DNA from: Marthasterias glacialis
Taxonomy: Eukaryota; Echinodermata; Asteroidea; Forcipulatida; Asteriidae
DNA: 64,000 nt
NCBI GenBank assembly: GCA_911728455.2
Contig: OU452228.1
Location: forward strand, 21,150,950-21,214,949
Direction: 5' to 3'
Part shown: positions 10,701 through 25,700 of the stretch, piece after piece
Layout: the number at the start of each line of letters is the position of its first letter
Position numbering within the stretch: position 1 is the first letter of the stretch
Position numbers and translations under genes: made by a program
The notes under the pieces: model-generated
Databases searched by the model: none
The model's input: only the letters and a program-made list of their open reading frames with translations
Told to the model about the DNA's origin: nothing

Positions 10701-13700
10701 AAGGTCGTGGGTTTGAATCCCACCCGAGTAATATGCCTGTGGTTTTTTCACAGGACTCGGGGGGAAAGTGCTGAGTATACACTTATTCGAACAGCTCGTT
10801 CATGGTGGTTTACACCACCCCAGCTATGGCCGCCGCATGCGCGCGTGACCTGACAATAGTGCGTCAGCCGCGCATAAGTACCAATCAGCATGGGTGATTC
10901 GCAGTGCGTGTGCGTCAACTTGGGCGTGCGGCGGCCATAGCTGCAGTGGTGCAAACCACCATGGACGAGCTGCTCGAATTGGTGTATACAATGCTTAACA
11001 CACATCAGTGTTTAGGTAAAAACAAATCATATTCTTTATCCCCGATGCAAATTTGACATCTTTAAAAAAAAAATAATAAAATTTGGATTGATACATCGAT
11101 CACTTCTCACAAGAAAAATTACTTCCAGAAAAAAAATTGAAAAATCTTTGTCAAATACTCTCATAACAAATACTCTCATAACAAATACTCTTCATTAATA
11201 GTAAAGGATACAACCGGCACCCTAAAAAAATATAGTGTCAGAACAGAACTGGATAGTATACACTTGAGGTGAAAAATAGTATTTTTATGCACTTTAGAAA
11301 GGATGGCCACATGCCTCATTTTTTTCTTCTTTTTTTTCTTTTTTAGTTTTAGCTTGGTTTTATTGTGCTTTGAATTCTGAATAGGGGAATAGTAATCAGT
11401 GAATTAAATAGGATCTTTGTTATTCAAAAAAATGAGCGATCCATTTGGGAAATTTGATTTTGTTCTCCTTCTGAGAACACCTCAGACAAGACCCTTTTCC
11501 ATTAGATGTCTTCTTACATGTCTTAAGAGAGGAACCCATTAGGAGATAATAACCTCAGTGGTTTGCAAACCTGTGGAAGATCTCCGCGCATAATCATAAA
11601 TATGCAGTGAATTGGAGTAAATTGTCCCGAGTTTGCATAAATTTCAGTGGAGTTTCATGACTCCCGATTCCACAAAGCATAGTAGAAATTAAAGCTAGAG
11701 TACCACAGATTTAGGTAGCTGGTGAATATTGCATAATGTGTAGATTAAGCGTATGAATTGTGGAAGGAGGGAATGCTTATCCCTGTAGGAAAGGCAGTGA
11801 AAATTCACCAGGGATTTTGTCATGCATAAGAGGCCCAAACCTTACACGAATAACAGTAGAGTGATCACAATCAATGAAAACTGTGAACTAAACATGAGCC
11901 CGGGCATGCTTGCTTTTCTTGTTTTCTTTTTTTTTTTTTCTTTTTTTCGGTGGCTTTGGGTATTGGGGCTTGATGCAGGAATATTATAACTCATTCATGA
12001 CATCGGCCGGCGCTGGGTGATGTACACATAACTTGATATCCCCAGAGAGAAGCTGACAAACACCGCCGCCCGATATTGCCCCGTTGTCCCCAATGTGTGT
12101 CAGAATTAAGCAATTTGACATTTCCAAGCAGGTAGAGGTCAGTGGGGGATTAGATGAAGTGAACCAAATGAATGAATAAATCTTCCATGTGAGAAATCTT
12201 TTGGACTTGCTTTGAAGTCCGGCTGTTACCAGATTACATTCACCAGATCGAATAACGGAGATGAGAATGTCAGTAAATTACAACATGGAGCCATGGTGCC
12301 AGGGCGCAGTGCTGAATAAATATCCTTGATTTCACAAAATTCAAAATGGTTTGCATGTATGGACATGTAACTGCAGATTGTATTTTACACATTATACTAG
12401 TTTCTTTAACAAACCATTTGCAAGTTAGATTTGAATGAAGTCTGGTACAATGCGTTGCCGGGGGTAACAACTGAAGGCTCAGTTTGAGTTCCTCAGACTG
12501 AATTACCTAGTGTTGCTACACTGTATGGCACACGGTCCGGGACAATCTTTTCGCATAGAAACCTTAGGTCAGCAAAGACTGGTATACATTGTCCAACACA
12601 TTTCAGCGGAAATTGTGTATGGAGGCTTGCCATCTCTTATGTAACTAGGCGGACTTCATTCAAATCTGATCTCACAAATGGTAACAACAGTAAAAATTGC
12701 ATTCAAGGCTGTGACTGAATTAGCGGAGATGGCTGAGGCTCGATCATCGCGTGAACAAACGTTGAAGCATAGGATGCCCATAGCAACACCCTTAGCATTA
12801 GCCGCAGCCGTAGCCGCTACCGCCAATTTGAACTTTGTAAAAGATGACAGACCAGCGTTCCCTTCCGGCCTCTGTTTAATTACATTGTTAAGGACCAGTG
12901 TAGGTGTATAAACCTCGGCCTCGACCTCCAACTTGTTTTTAAGGACGATCACGAAGGGAAAACTTAACCCCTGCATACTTTGAAAATATCTGGGCCCAAT
13001 TTCATAGAGCTGCTTAAGCAGAAAATAGTGCTTAAAAGTTTACTGCTAAGCAAAAATAAGCAGGATACCAGTCACAGATTGTACATGTGACATGCTATTT
13101 TGGCTGGTGACCTTAGTCTGGTAAGCATCAATTTGTTTGTGCTTAGCTACTTTTTGTGCTTAAGCAGTTCTATGAAATTGGAACCTGGTCTGAACAAAAA
13201 TATAGCAAGGGCAGGGATACCATGTATAACGAGGGTGTCTGTGCACGATTTTCAAGGTCTGGACAAAAACCTGACTGGTTTCCCTCCGAGGGACCAAATT
13301 TGCAGATACATCCATTTTGCTCACCAGATAAATTCATTTGAGAATATTTCCAGTGAAGGAACTCACTGGCGAAACAATAGCAGCACTCTACAGGTTGTTA
13401 GTTGTATACATTGTGAGGCGCCAGTCGTGCATTACAGCACACATCAATTCATAAGCAAACACAAGCATCACGGCACGACGTAATTGCACTGCTTGGCTCA
13501 ATCATGGTTTTTTTTTTTTCTTCTCCCCTCCGTTTTCCTTAACACCTACATTACATTAGCAGTCATAGAGAGGTATACCATCGGTATGAATTCCAGCATC
13601 CTCCGTGGGTTTCTGTCCATTTTTTTTTTTTTTTCCCTCTCTTCTCCTTGGTGTTTTTTGACGGACCTGTGTGCTGAAAGCCCACGGGAAATGATGCGTA

Positions 13701-16700
13701 ATCAATCTGAGCAGAGGCTGGGCTTGCGCGACTGCGTACTTGAGGCAGTTGGGTTGCTTCGTTCTTCAATTATTCCGCTTGCGTAGAGCGGGGACGGATG
13801 ACTCATCGACACAACTGCTGTAAGATAAGCAATGTTGGCCCGTGCTAGCAGCCGTGCTGGCTGGCAAGAAGGATTAGACATTTTTTTACCCTCCCCCCCC
13901 ACTTCTTATTCTTAAGGATGAATTTATTGGAAGCCGTCATCTGAGGTTTATTTCTTACTGTCATCTTATGTACTTCCCTTGAGCAGGTTGTCAATAATTT
14001 CTCGTTAGGGCCAACTGGGGGTTTCAAAGATTTTTTAAATTTATTTTGTGCCAATCCTCAAATTACATGATGCAAAAAAGGCTCACCGTTGGTTATCTAC
14101 GACGAAACAATATTTGTAAAAACATGTTTAAAGTAAAAAATTACATGCAGTGTGTGTAACAGATTGTGTAATGGAACATCAGTGTTGTAAAACAAGATCA
14201 ATGAGGGGAAACAAAATGTAAGAAGCCATTTTGTTTTGTTTTTCTAAAAGATTTTTCATTATCTCTTGCTGGTTTGAGGAATGAAACAAATACCCCAATG
14301 ACCAACGCGCCATGAGCATCGAAACGGGAGGACACTCGTTTTATACAAATATCCATGAGGAATTGTTTATTCATAAATACCCCAGACATGTTCTCCATTC
14401 TGATTGGTCAAGAGCTTGTCACATGGGGGGTGTTTGAACAGCTGATAAAGACATGGCTGAGAGTGTTTATAACCAGTCAGCAATTATACTTACGCAGGCA
14501 CTAATTTACGCATAGCGCAATCTGTACATACCGGTACTCAATGTAAAGTTTATTAGTACGAGCACATATGCGCAACCATTGAGCGTCCCATGCAATTTGA
14601 CCCTTCGCGAAATGGAGCCTGAGGACGTGACAGGAATTGAAAAGTAAATTAAAAAAAAACATAAAAGTTTCAGGCATTTTCCTACATTATAATGCTTTTT
14701 AACTAAAAAGGGCATTTATGAATGGGAATAACAGAGTAGTGACTCGGTCTTAAACTTTGCAGGGTCGTGGCCAGGTGATAAAGGACCTTGCCCTCGGCTC
14801 AGTCCTTTATCACACGGCCACGACCCTGCCGGTTTCAAACTGCTGTTGAAGACCTCGGTCACCACTCTTTTATTCCCTTAGTATTATTGTTATTAATAAC
14901 AATGGATATTTATAGAACAAGTACCCACCAGTTTTACAAACTTGTGATCCATGTATGTGTGAAGAAAAACATTCAAACTAGCTCATTTTAAAATATCGCT
15001 TGTCACTTTAAAAGTACCAGTGACATCAAATCTGAAATGTTTAATTCAAGAATTCAAAAGCACTCAACGCAGCGATCTAACCGTGGAACATTTTATTGCA
15101 AATTGAAGTACCTCATATATTTCACCCTGAAACACTTGTATAATTTCAAAAGGACTTTAAGTTCACTTTCGTGGTTGACTGTACACTGCAATAAAATGAT
15201 GTACGACATGGTTAAACCCTAATGGCTGCTAGCAGCTTGTACCAATGCTCATAGCGGCCATAAATGGCTGCAAAATCTCACCTAAATCCCATCAAAGAAT
15301 TTAAAAAAAACATGTTAAAGCAAAAGCTGTGTTCTGAATTTAAATTGGCCAATGTTTTCTGTGTTAATGTTAACCTTACTATCTTAAAACAAAATGTTTT
15401 GCTTCGAGTATTTTTCCCAGGCAATTTTACTGAGAAAAAAATGAGTCAAAACATCAACAGTGTTAGCTAGGTCTGGGCGTATGGTGATGATAATATACAA
15501 AAATTAATGGTTACAAAACGGTATATGGTAAAGCCTGGCATTTTATTTAGCATGGCAAGCCTGTTGATACTTCACAGAGGCAACAGAGGCAATTGCCTTC
15601 ATTTTTATTTATTTATTTATTTTTCTTATTTATGCAATTAATCAAGGCCCAAAGGCCTCTCGAGGTGTGGGCTACTTTTTGAAGGGATAGAAACCTGCCC
15701 CAATGCGCAGAAACAAGACATGGCGAGATAGAACATAAGTCTCTTCACATCACAGCTAAGAACAGGGAGGGCTAAAAGAATCTGTTGCGAGACAAACATA
15801 ACCGCCTCTTCCCCTATTGTCATTGATTGCCTTGGTGCCCTTTGGAATGTTCCAGTAGAAACTGAAATTGCCCTAAATGAGGTGCCCTTTGCAAGACTTA
15901 CATATAAGCATCAGGCCAGGAATGGTACAGTCATTTGATACTTACTACACCAGCCTGCCGATGTTCTTTGAAATTTAAATAACGGCTAATATTTTTAAAG
16001 ATGCATTACCAACAAGACAAAAAGAAAAAATTCAATTCTGAAAGATTATCTGACAAAGAAGAACATCACATCTACAATATTTAAAAACTACATACATGTA
16101 AAGATGTAAAGAAGACTTTTAAATGTTGATTTACTTGATAAGGGAAATAAAGACTATGAGGTTTTGTCGTGTGTTTTTTAGGTGGGATGTCAATTTAAAT
16201 TGTGTGTTGTTTTTTTTTTGTTTTTTTCTCTCTCTTTCTCTCTCTCTCTCAAAAAATACTGATTAAAACATCTAAACCCTGGCAATATTGTGAAAAGCAA
16301 ACAGCTTTGCTGATTTTATAAACCATAGGTCTCCCACACACACTACACCGTGCCAAGAGATTCGGAGAAATACAGTCAGTGGGCAAAATGCCGGAGAATA
16401 CTTGATTAAAAAAAAAAAAAAAAAAAACCCGTAACTGCAGATACAACGGGTCTGTCTGGACATGTTTGCTCAGCGAGGGCAATTTATCCGGTAATGAGTT
16501 ATCAAATGCACGGTGCACATATGGACGTATACGGCTTTCAGTCCATTACCTGCCTATCCGGTCGAGACTTGGCAAACCTCTCGAGGAAGAAGGAGAAGAA
16601 GATGAAGAACAAATGACATCCAGGAAGAAGAATTCCTGATGCTGCATAGATGTATATATGTTCATGCATCTATACGAATCAGCAATTGGTTGTTTCAAGA

Positions 16701-19700
16701 GGTTTATTTTTAGACGCTGAATTTTTAATCACATAGCCTGAGGAGACAGGTTTTATCAGTTAAAAAAGATGGCATCTTAAGGGGCTCTCATATTGAATAT
16801 ATGAAACACTTCAGCAAAATAAAAGAAGACGTACATCTTAAAACTAGACTGAGATCTTTAAAGAAGAATACTAAACTACAAGTGTTTAAAACGTCAAATG
16901 ACATTGATGTCATTGCCTGACATTTCTGATGGCTTCACATTAAATGCCATTTCACTGTTTCTGAGAGCTGGCAGATTTTGGCATGAGGCTTCACGTATTT
17001 ATTTGCCAGGACTATTTATACACACATCAGTTACTTGTAATTTTAAGTTTCCTTGACCACTCATTAATTTTAAGGTTTTCCTCACCTAATCCCCCCCCAC
17101 CACAATTTCCCCTCCTACAAGGTCTACCCTTGACCTGTCTAGTAAGTCTGGGTTTGTTTTAACACCTTTGTAAAAATCTTACGTGGGCCATTTTGTCTCG
17201 GATTTTCCATCAGTGGATACTACTGACATGGTGTGGTTTTAGAGAAGAAAAAAAACCCTTTGTACAGTGTAGAAGATAAAGTACCAAATTGGTACATGTC
17301 AAAATCTTTATTCTTCTTCAGGTTCATGATGATGAAGTTCATATAAAAAGAAGAGTTACTTTCTGAAATACTGTCCACATTGAATAGCATTTGTGGCCCC
17401 TAAAATCACTGCTGCTTTTTTCAGTCGCTGTAATTACAATAGAAAATTGTTAATGGCTTCATATTTTGACCCTAGCAGAGTCTTTCTCATTTAGCCTTTG
17501 AGACTCTGCTAGGGTCAAGACGTGAGGCCATTCAAAAGGTTTCGCATTTATACAACAGGTCCTTGTGGTTGGTAAGCAGTTTGCAACAGCTAATTTAATT
17601 TTTTCGTAATTCTGATATGAATGTGTCCAAAATCCTTGACAAAACACGAACCCTTCGTCGTTGTTTTCACTGTAACATGACCATCAAATTTGATGAATCT
17701 TTTCGCAGGTTGGTCGCTTGGTGTGCAGTCATTAAAAAATACAAGGAAGGAGAGCTGTACACTAATCTGAGCAGCACTCATATGTTGTGTTTTACACCAC
17801 CTCAGATGGTGGCCGCATGCGAGCGCGACACAACACGACAATAGCGCGTCAGCTTGCATATGTACCAATCAGCAAGGAGAATTCACAGTGGGTGTGCGTA
17901 CAGGCACTCGTACGGCGGCCATAGCTGCGGTGGTGTAAACGCCCATGAAGGAGCTGCTCTGATTAGTCTATAAACTGCTCTGCTGAAACTATTGAGGAGA
18001 GCTATTTGCACTCCTCAGAACCAAACTTCACACATCAGTCTAAAAAGTAAAATAAAAAGACGATTTGGTAAAATTATGATTTAAGCATGCGAATACCTCT
18101 GATGATCCATATATTCACGTACCAGATTCCAGGATATGATTGCCAGATTGTTTGTTATTTTTATTACATGATCAAAGCAAATAAACACCATAATCATAGT
18201 TCATTTCCTGCTGTGAATAGCATTTTTTTTTTTTCATTTTTTTTTCAATTTTTTTTTTTATCCTCGTTAAATTTTGAGGAATGCTGTTTTTTGCACTCGC
18301 TGGACATTTTAAGAAGCGTAGTGCAGAGAAGTGCGATTGCACTCACTCTCCTTAAAAATGAAGTTCTGGGTGTGTTTATTGAATTCTAGAGGATGAAAAT
18401 TGATTTACCTGTTTTTCCAATAAGTACCATGCCTGTACTTTGACTTTAAAAGAAAAGAGCTTGTTGTTCTTTGGAAACCTGAAGCATCGCCTGTTTCTCA
18501 TCCATTCCTACTGCAAGACATTGACACAACATGACAACATTCTAATAAATTCCACAGTAAATAGATTTTGTTAGAAAAGGGCAATCTAATCTAGGCCTAT
18601 CTAGTTGTGCTATTGCGTTCTCATTATCCAACGCTAACTGTCAAGAAATCTCTCAACAAGACTCCATCAGAATCAAGGAGCAAAACTTCTTATTGAAGAG
18701 TGCGGACTGGAGGCTACTGCATGAGTCACACACGCACACTGTCTTGAAGAAAAACGTCAAGAAACTGCTGTCTTGATAGAGCAACGACTGTCAGTAGCAA
18801 TCAGACAAACACTTGTTTCATTTGAAGACAAAGTCATGGTAATTACTGAAAGAAATATTTTGATGAGATTCAATCTGAAAGCTCATTGAGTATAAAGTAG
18901 CAGTACCAAAATTACCAATCCTCCAGAGAAATAGTTCCGTCAAAAAAACTCAAAGTCTAGAAAATAGCTTTTGAAGACCCCCCATATTGCCACAAAAAAG
19001 GACATACAGGGCTGATACCGAGCTAAAAAACCCTGTATTTTGTTAGGAAACTATAATTAGTAAACTAGGAAAATTTTGCGGGTACAACCATGTAAAAATC
19101 TCTTGTGTGAGTAGTGGGGGCTCTGAAAAGAGCCGGTGTGGTCTCAACGTTTCGAACGGTATACTCTGCTCAGCTTCAGGAGACGAGTAGAGTATACTGT
19201 TCGAAAAGAGTATACTGCTCGAAACGTCGAGACCACACCGGCTCTTTTCAGAGTCACCACTCCTCACAAAAGAGATTTTGACATGGTTGTACCCGCAAAA
19301 TTTTACTAGTTTACTAGGTATAGTTTCCTATCCTTTACACCATGCAAAGCTTCAAACAGCATTTACTGTTTTTTTTTTTTTTTTTTTTTTTTCACAAAAC
19401 ACACCAAGGGTGGTTGTTGAGTATTATCTTTGTAAAAGGTTGATGTTTTCCCCTGTCATTCGTCACATTTTCTACTCCCTTTGTCTGGAGTTCCTACATG
19501 GAAACCCCTCCTCCCTTGCCCCCCCCCCCACCCCTGGAATTGAAACACGTTCAACTCAACCAATTACTTGAATATTACTGAAACATAATTCCTACATGTC
19601 CGGTGCATTAGCAACCATCTTTAATGTGACATTTTACACACATGATCAAGCCGTACACGTGCCGTACTCGGGGACACCGAGCAGGTTCGCCCATCACGTC

Positions 19701-22700
19701 TGCAGCATTATGCGCCAAGGATTTATACATGCCTGCGCGCTCTAAAACGCAAATGAAGCATCGAGTAGTGGTTTGGCCCCTAGGCTGGTGGCCGTTTGCA
19801 CGCGAGCAGAGTACGGGCTCTCCAGCGGGGAGGTGTGAAATGAAATGCAGGGGATGAGGGGCCGAGATGGATTTGGCACTGTGCCAGAAGTGACGGAGGG
19901 CTCACTGTTTTTCTTATTGATGCACATTTTTGTGTGTTAAGACATCGATGAGAGAATCATTAATAACTGGTCAATGAAAGACAAAAATTAGGAGAGGAAA
20001 AAAATAAAGACCATTAGCTAATTTCACAGAGCTACTGAACTGAGAATTTTACCTTAATTTTTTTCTCTAAGAAAAAAATCAGTTTGGGACCAGTGACAAC
20101 AGTATGCATGATTGTAATTGATTGGTAACCTATTTTGTCAAGCAGGTTTTTTAATTTTTTACTTGTGTGATTTATTTGACCCTGGCTGTACCAATAACAT
20201 CCATAGGTCGAGAAAAAAATATTGAAATAGTCGGTAAATTTAAGATAACATCAAACCGTGTATCATGATTGTACAGATTTAAAAATGTATGAGGTAAAAA
20301 GTTATACATGATAATGATATATGATAATGATTGACAAAAAACTGAAGAAGAACAACAAAAAAAATAATCAGCTATTTCAAACTGCTTGCAAATCATCAAT
20401 GACTTGTGGTGTAGATGCTAGCATCAAAACATGAAGACAAAAACTAAATAGAAATTTTTTAAATGTAATCATTATGATTTTAGTTATTATTTATTATTGA
20501 TCCTGACCAGAGGTGAGGGAGGGGGTTACTTTTCAAAAGGACACAGAATAAAAAAATCCCACTATAGTGCGGGATCAATTTTTCTCTTGTAATTCCACAT
20601 TGAAGTAAACTGAAATCGGAATGAATCCATCATTTCATCCCCGGTGGAAGTTTTTTACAGAAAGAATTTGTGAAATTTAGATTTGTTATTGAATTTGTGT
20701 TTTCCTTTTCTTCCTTGTTTTGGGCTGCAGCTTGAGAGGTTGAACACAGAATCAGAGAGTCAAGACGGAGGAGACGGGGACAACAGCTTGAAAGACTTCC
20801 AGCAGTCCACAATACGCTACGCTAACCTCAAACTGGGACCAGGCTCAGAGAAAGATCCAGAACCACCGACATCAAAAGAGAAGAGCGTAAGTGCAGAGGT
20901 CCTGTCTAAGTGGTTGATCTCATGGCATTTGTGAGGCTCACTCGCTTGTCAGAGGAGTGGAAAAAAATAACAGGTTTTGATAATAAAATGCACCTTTCTT
21001 GGTGTTAGAGAAAAATGTAAATTGCTCTCTTGTGCAGTATGGCCCACCTCAAATGCCGCTAAACGTATCGCAGCTGATTTTGTTTTGCACACACGGCTGG
21101 AGTTTGTCAGCTTGTTTGTAATGAAAGTTTACTCAAACTCAGCGGGAAGTAGTGCAAGTAAACCCGTTGCGACGAAAACCGCCTTTAAAAATAACTCCTT
21201 TTGTTGTGATCCAATTACCCCCCAAAAAGAGAGGAACATCTGCAGTGGGGAATGAAAAGTTCACTCACCCAAAGACAACACTGAGAGTGTGAACTCCTGC
21301 ATACGACCCCCCCCCCAAACCGCCATCGCCATCCCTCCCCGTTGGTTCATTAGAACTTACTTTGTGCCGTCGTAATCTTGTTTCTCCGTCTTTTAGCCGA
21401 GGGGTATCCGCTTCCATGTCCGCTCCCTGGGATGGGTGGAAATGGAGGACTCGGATCTCTCGCCGGGCAAGAGCAGTCTGGCGGTCAATAACTGCATCCG
21501 ACAACTGTCCTACCGAAAGAATGACATCAGGGACACGGCTGGCATCTGGGGAGAGGTAGGGCACCAGATTTGTGTGTTTTAAAAATGTCAATCCGTTGGT
21601 ATAGTTTTACCCTTCCGATGAAATTTTTTCCACTGTAGCAATCTTCATTACCCCTTGTATTTATACAAAAGTGGACAGCCTACAAGGCTGGGTATTTCAA
21701 CCAGTATTTGAAAAAAAACAGCTGTTTAATTTTCTGTAAATTGAAAACATATATTATAAAAGAAGAAACAAAAAGGGAAGTTGAAGCAAATTTCAATAAT
21801 AGAAAATTGTGAGCTTTTGGCGAGAAAAAAAAAACTAGACAGACAGCTGTGCCTGTGAATCAATCCGATCCCTAGTCACAAGACACTGACCAGGTGATGC
21901 GGCGGGCCCTTAAGTCAACAGGATGCGTGATATGATTTTAAGAACATGGAATTCATACATACACGCGCATAATGCCTCCCTGCTTTCAAAATGTACTCAC
22001 TATTCCAAGCAATCTCATCAATATGAGATGAAGATGCGGAAATGCTCAAGCAGGTGAATGCCACCATGTAAGGAATCTGAAACGTCAACGAAAGCTCCTG
22101 AAGCATTTTCTTTCTTTTTTTCCCTCTCCCCCTCTCTCTTTCTCTCCATCTCACATTCAGGGCAAAACAAAATTTAAAATACAAAACTCTACACACATGC
22201 CCCCTGCAGGTACTTAAACAAGCATCCCCATGGCATAACATTGATCCCAAGCTGCAGAATTGATTGGAAATATGAACATTAAGACTGCCAGACATTTTAG
22301 ACAGCCGCTAACGTATGATCCCAATAATTGAGAGGGCCATCAAATGTCACAGGTGGGCAAGGAAAATGTCAAGAACAATTGTGAACCATCCACTCAAACA
22401 ACATCGCAGACCAGCAATACATTGCCGGCGTTGGCCCTACAAAAATGTTATTTACACGCATGTGCTTGAATGACACATGCAGTAAAAATGCATCGAGGAT
22501 GATTTTATTAGGATCAGACTTCTCAGCTTCTAGAGTTTTGTTTTGTTGTGGAATCAGAGTGTGAATAATGTAAGGTGTGGACAAACAGAGTGGAAAATTG
22601 AGAGGAGGAAAAGTGTCAAGTAATCTTCTGTCCTCCCGTTTAACCTTTCCAAGAGCTCTTTGCTGTCTTTGTCTTGAATTGAGACGAACATTTGTGCCTC

Positions 22701-25700
22701 CAAATATAGAAAGAACTTGTTCATCTATAGTTTCAACTCCCATATTTTTCAAAATGTTATCTTGGAAATGTTTCCCCGTAAATAAGCATAATTTGGTGAA
22801 TAATTGTTTTTGTTGATAAGCATACTTCACAAAAGCATTTTACGGAATAAGACAAAACAGTTTTCTCCCCACTGTACCCCCCCCCAAAAAAAAAAATAAA
22901 TAAATGTATGCAGCAAAAAGACTGTTTAATGTTCTCAGCTCTCAACTTCCCTATCATTCTTTTCCTTGTAACTTTTTACAACATCCCCCCCCAATTCGAT
23001 TGAGCAAATGCCCCATTTATTTGGGATGACACTGTTTTTACTTTTATTTTTAAATTCTATAATTATATATATATATTATAAAACTAGTAGGGTTGGTGGC
23101 TTTAGCTTTCGATCTAAACCGGACCTTCGTCACAGGCAAAAACAAGTACAAACATAAAAACAGAATTATGGGAAGGAATCCAGAAATAGGCGGAAAAATG
23201 ATAGCCAATCAAAGTGAATACAGTACAGACAAAAGGATTGTAGATGACCAATCAAACTAAAGCAGTATGGACAAAGGAATGGCCAATGTTAGGTAGTATA
23301 TATATATATTTTTTCTTCTTCTTTCTTTCGCCAACTAACAGCTATTTAAACTGCCAATAAGCCGGAAGGGATATAAAATGTAATAATAAAGTATCAAGAT
23401 TTACAAAAATACAAGTAAGAAATGGCTTAGTTAAAGAAGTACAAAAACTGTGAGTCTAGAATGATCCCATAACAGCTCCTGCCCCCCAGCTTAACCAGTT
23501 AACTTCCAATATCGCTTAATTTGATAAACACATACAAAGTCGTTCAAATAATCTTGGAAGATCCCCCGGAAGCATTTCTTAACCCTCATTGATGAGGAAT
23601 TTATAGAAGGTCTTCCTGACTTTCCCTCCTTGGAGATTCACCAAGAAATAACTGGCAGCCGTACAGTGCCGGCCACACTGTACAAGTTCTCACAGTCCCA
23701 TGAAAGTAAATACATCTGAAAAAGAAAAAAAAAACATGCCTACGACAGTGCTGTAGGTGTTTTTTTTTTCTTTTCTTCTCACTGACTTTACCGATGATTA
23801 ATTGCCTATTTTCTCTTGGCATATGCAGGGCAAAGACATGTATATGGTTCTCGAGGATGAATATTTGAAATTGACGGACCCTAACGATGGAACGATACTT
23901 AACTCTCAACATGTGTGCAGCATCAGAGTATGGGGAGTTGGTCGTGATAATGGAAGGTAAGTCGTGGGGGAAAAAGTCCACCATAATAACATTAATAGTG
24001 GTTGAATACAATAAATCGTGACATGTTTTCACATACGCTCTTGATGAAGCTGGAGCACTTGTATATTAAGAAAGATTATTCACTACATTTTGACGGCAGT
24101 AAAAATAAATTTCTGTTTGGAGTGTTGTGCTACATGTACGTTTCTTTTTAGCTTTAAGAAGAGTTTCTTTAAAAAGTAAACATTTGTGTTTTTATAATGA
24201 AATATTTTGTTTTGTTTTGTAATAAACATAATATGGCACACTGACAGCTGCTAGCAAGTAGCAGCCACCAAAAATGCACTCTTCACATTCACAAAATTCT
24301 TTTTCAAAGGCGAAAACGATGAAATCCAAACATGTACAAGCACTCAAACAACAAAAAAAAGAGTAAAGTAAAACAAAGAAACACACAAAGAAAACATCCA
24401 CAAACATGACAAAGAACAAGGGACAAAATTTGTAAAAAAGAAAGAGGGGGAAAATTGAACAAAGTGAAAAATATGGATACTCTAAAGACAGAGTACAGGA
24501 TTGGTACTTTTCCCCCCACAAAAAAAATAAATAAAAATATATATAAACAAAATAAAAAATAAAAAAATGATAATAAATAATAATGATCATTAAAAAAATT
24601 TATATATATTTGAAAAAAATAATAAATACAAATAAATAAATAAATACATTTATAAGTTTACATGTGAAATCATAATTATGTCTAAAGTACTGTCAATGTC
24701 AAATAAATAGCATTTGAAGATCCCCACCCCATTGCTTAATTCGCTAGCCAAATTCACAATAAGCACTTTTATGAACATGAAAAAAAAATCTGACCAAACC
24801 ACTTTTATTTGTTTGAACTAAAACAGGACTATCTAATTTGATGAAATCTTCACAAGTTGGTCGGATGGTGTGTTTTTTTGGAAACTAGAGGACAGGCATG
24901 AAGTTACCTTTAATGGGATTCCCAGCCCTTGTTGATCTATAATCCAATATGGGATACAAAAAAAAGATTCCTTCCTTTTTTTAAAAAACATTTCCAGCTC
25001 TGCCTGTCTGACCTTTTAGTCTGATTCTCCTTCTCCAGCCACGCCACCAATCACATTATGTGGATTTATGAAGGGGGGTTAACCCTCTCTGGCAAACGCC
25101 GGGAAATCCACTTACGCTAACGAGGCAATCAAAAACTGAGTCCTGGCCTCTATCATCGAGGATCAGTCATTTTTAGCCGGAATTGATTGGCGGGCTTTAT
25201 AGTCTTTTGTGATAAAAGCTTTTGTTTTGATATCAAGTTTTGTGTTTTTAAGAATTCTTTTCCTTCTTTTTTTTTTATCAGTAAATAGAATTTGTATTTG
25301 CAAGTCTGGCACATATTTGAATGTGAGAACGGGTTGAAAGTATGCGATTTTGTTTACTTTATACGTTAAAGCAGTGTACGTGAGACCAACCACTCCCCAA
25401 AATGCACAGTCTGTTCAAATTTTATCTGGTCTTAACTTAAATCATGTAAATATAAGCGCAGTGTTTATTGTAAATGAACGCAATGTTTACTGCATATATA
25501 TACAGTTTTCATCGCTCATTACGAAACAGATGTAAATATTCATCATGCGTTTTATCTTTTTTTAAGAGTCTTGGTTTGTACATACTGTAATGAAACTGCT
25601 TCTATTGTATTTTTTTTTATTTCATTTTGGAATTGTAAATAACGTGATGTATTTGAGACGAAAGACTTTTGTAGAAATTTACCCGCATGTAAAAAATATT

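Larger units (their letters stand above)
7738..20730 (+). other. APBB intron after the WW exon (13.0 kb)
   Basis: The intron is phase 0, donor GTACGT, acceptor tgggctgcag. It contains a 56 bp tandem duplication, several fold-back elements, one SINE with a nested MITE, and a second MITE copy. No ORF here resembles a known protein or continues the Fe65 linker. An alternative exon equivalent to the longer vertebrate linker could be hidden here, but I could not recognise one. Confidence 0.9.

Noticed and set aside
10651-10730. tRNA gene
   Set aside because: A and B boxes are present, but the same head occurs with a shared non-tRNA body in four copies, so it is a SINE head.
24192-24590. 132-codon minus-strand hydrophobic ORF (Phe/Tyr/Cys-rich)
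   Set aside because: Composition artefact of an A/T-rich low-complexity tract.
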